Shown here one piece after another: positions 4,730-5,383 of a stretch of DNA of 5,383 nucleotides. The DNA is taken from positions 1,092 to 6,474 of the forward strand of contig WVXJ01000112.1 in NCBI GenBank assembly GCA_011773575.1. The letters are read 5' to 3'. The stretch's first letter is position 1; every line of letters begins with the position of its first letter. The position numbers and the translations under genes were made by a program. Source of the DNA: Armatimonadota bacterium (GTDB taxonomy: Bacteria > Armatimonadota > Hebobacteria > Hebobacterales > WVXJ01). Under the pieces are notes generated by a model that did no database searches, had not been told where the DNA came from, and saw only the letters and a program-made list of their open reading frames with translations.

Positions 4730-5200
4730 CTATGACCTCATCATGATCAGCCTGATGCCGACGGCTATGACCAGCACCCCGATGAGAGCCGCGGCACCTG
4801 TGGGGCGGAAAGTCGCCGCCGGCATGATGCGGACCGCCACCGCCACCATGAAGATCGCAAACATTGACCTGAGGGTCGCTTGAGAAATCTGGTTTGCAGC
4901 CCAAGAAGCGAACACACCCGCGGGTAGTGCACCGATAACTACCGCTAATAGAATCGGCAGATGGGTCATATTGGTGGCACCTTCACGGTAATAAGTAAGG
5001 GCATTCGCCAGCGCCACCGGCACCATGAAGGCTACGGAAAGACCCTGCGCGGTCTGCTGGGTCATTCCCATAAAGAGCACCAATGAAGGGATGATTATGA
5101 TTCCACCCCCCACGCCGAAAAGCCCGCTGAACAGGCCTACGAATATTCCCAGCACCACGAGTCCGACATAGTGAGGCCAGCCGAGTTCTGAGATTTCCAT
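4730..5200 (-). CDS. Half-length TauE/SafE (TSUP) family membrane transporter
   Basis: 156 residues from ATG 5200. The TauE/SafE signature is present near the N-terminus: GLFSGLFGVGGGIIIIPSL (22-40), then GMTQQTAQGLSVAFMVPVALANA (45-67) and a loop with YYREG (70-74). Hydrophobic segments at about 11-29, 31-46, 52-70, 81-100, 110-126 and 134-153 suggest four to six membrane spans. Full TSUP proteins are around 250 residues with two related halves and export small sulfur or organic anions; only the first-half motif is found here, so this is either a natural half-size form acting as an oligomer or a truncated protein. The substrate is unknown. The start is set by a perfect AGGAGG 6 bases upstream; an upstream in-frame TTG at 5251 is rejected for that reason. 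The acylphosphatase gene begins directly at its stop codon. Confidence 0.88.
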   Translation of the reverse strand: MEISELGWPHYVGLVVLGIFVGLFSGLFGVGGGIIIIPSLVLFMGMTQQTAQGLSVAFMVPVALANALTYYREGATNMTHLPILLAVVIGALPAGVFASWAANQISQATLRSMFAIFMVAVAVRIMPAATFRPTGAAALIGVLVIAVGIRLIMMRS

Positions 5201-5206
5201 TCTTTT

Positions 5207-5212
5207 CCTCCT
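5207..5212 (-). promoter_or_regulatory. Strong ribosome binding site of the TSUP gene
   Basis: The minus strand reads a full AGGAGG with 6 bases before ATG 5200. It decides the start against the longer frame beginning with TTG at 5251. Confidence 0.85.
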
Positions 5213-5227
5213 GTATAATTGCGAATC

Positions 5228-5251
5228 CTCGTCAACGTCGAGGCTCGTCAA
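5228..5251. repeat. 8-bp direct repeat upstream of the TSUP gene
   Basis: CTCGTCAA occurs at 5228-5235 and 5244-5251, 16 bases apart (minus strand TTGACGAG twice). Each copy contains a -35-like TTGACG in the minus sense, but neither has a good -10 at the right distance. It could be a regulator site or chance. Confidence 0.3.
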
Positions 5252-5287
5252 AGATATCCCATACTTATTCCAAACGCTTGAAGGTTG

Positions 5288-5383
5288 TCATCGTTTGGTC
5301 CGCGCGCCGAAGTCCGCAAGCCACTCGATAAAGGCGTTCTCTATTGCCTCATTTATTTCGCGCCCCGCTTCGGCGGAGGCGCG
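5288..5383 (-). CDS. C-terminal fragment of an unrecognised protein (runs off right edge)
   Basis: This minus-strand frame enters from the right edge and gives 31 residues ending INEAIENAFIEWLADFGARTKR before a TGA at 5290-5288. The other two minus-strand frames stop within about 35 bases of the edge. Third codon positions are mostly G or C, as in the neighbouring genes, and the residues would form an acidic-to-basic amphipathic helix. I do not recognise the family. The TSUP gene starts 87 bases downstream on the same strand, so the two may or may not share a transcript. Confidence 0.5.
   Translation of the reverse strand, partial: RASAEAGREINEAIENAFIEWLADFGARTKR

Noticed and set aside
5214..5219. 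TATAAT on the plus strand as a -10 box
   Set aside because: It would drive antisense transcription away from any plus-strand gene in the window, and no matching -35 was seen at the right distance.
5201..5251. Longer TSUP N-terminus beginning with TTG at 5251
   Set aside because: A perfect AGGAGG lies 6 bases ahead of ATG 5200, inside this extension, and the extra residues are charged and unlike family N-termini.
1..5383. CRISPR arrays, tRNA or rRNA genes, insertion sequences
   Set aside because: No regularly spaced direct repeats, no cloverleaf or rRNA-like segments, and no transposase-like frame were seen on either strand.

Overview
The window looks like a gene-dense stretch of a moderately GC-rich bacterial chromosome, probably from an uncultivated lineage. 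The envelope-type sigma/anti-sigma/RseB-like module and the secreted beta-propeller protein fit a bacterium with an exported or periplasmic compartment. Nothing here fixes the phylum. The short GC-rich palindromes in the largest intergenic gap resemble the dispersed intergenic repeats of large environmental genomes, but that is an impression, not a search result.

Layout. Bases 1-920 (minus strand) hold the N-terminal ~306 residues of an exported TolB/PD40-type beta-propeller protein that runs off the left edge. A ~250-base leader (921-1173) with two strong hairpins separates it from an upstream minus-strand gene (1174-1731). That gene encodes a regulator with an unrecognised Trp-rich N-terminal region and a C-terminal ArsR-like winged helix. 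Its promoter (perfect TTGACA -35) carries a 12-bp-arm inverted repeat covering the -10 box, the picture expected of an autorepressed gene. Bases 1798-2156 are noncoding and full of GC-rich palindromes.

The plus strand then carries a compact three-gene operon. It encodes an ECF sigma factor (about 2217-2828), a single-pass anti-sigma factor with a zf-HC2 zinc-binding motif (2848-3387) and a MucB/RseB-like exported protein (3384-4418). The last two genes overlap by four bases. This arrangement parallels rpoE-rseA-rseB and algU-mucA-mucB: the sigma factor is held at the membrane by the anti-sigma factor, and the RseB-like protein probably tunes its release from outside the membrane. A GGAAC-N16-CGTC element at the start of the sigma gene is a good candidate for an autoregulatory ECF promoter, and it conflicts with the most upstream plausible start codon.

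Converging on this operon from the right, on the minus strand, are a half-length TauE/SafE-type (TSUP) membrane protein (4730-5200) and an acylphosphatase (4427-4729). They abut exactly (TAG stop followed directly by a GTG start, same frame). A partial minus-strand gene (5288-5383) enters at the right edge.

The items most worth a second look are the CxCxC cluster in the RseB-like protein, the operator/promoter overlap of the wHTH gene, the ECF-type promoter overlapping the sigma start, the Gly-to-Trp change in the acylphosphatase loop, and the half-size transporter fused in frame by a single stop codon to the acylphosphatase. I see no clear evidence of a wholly new system.
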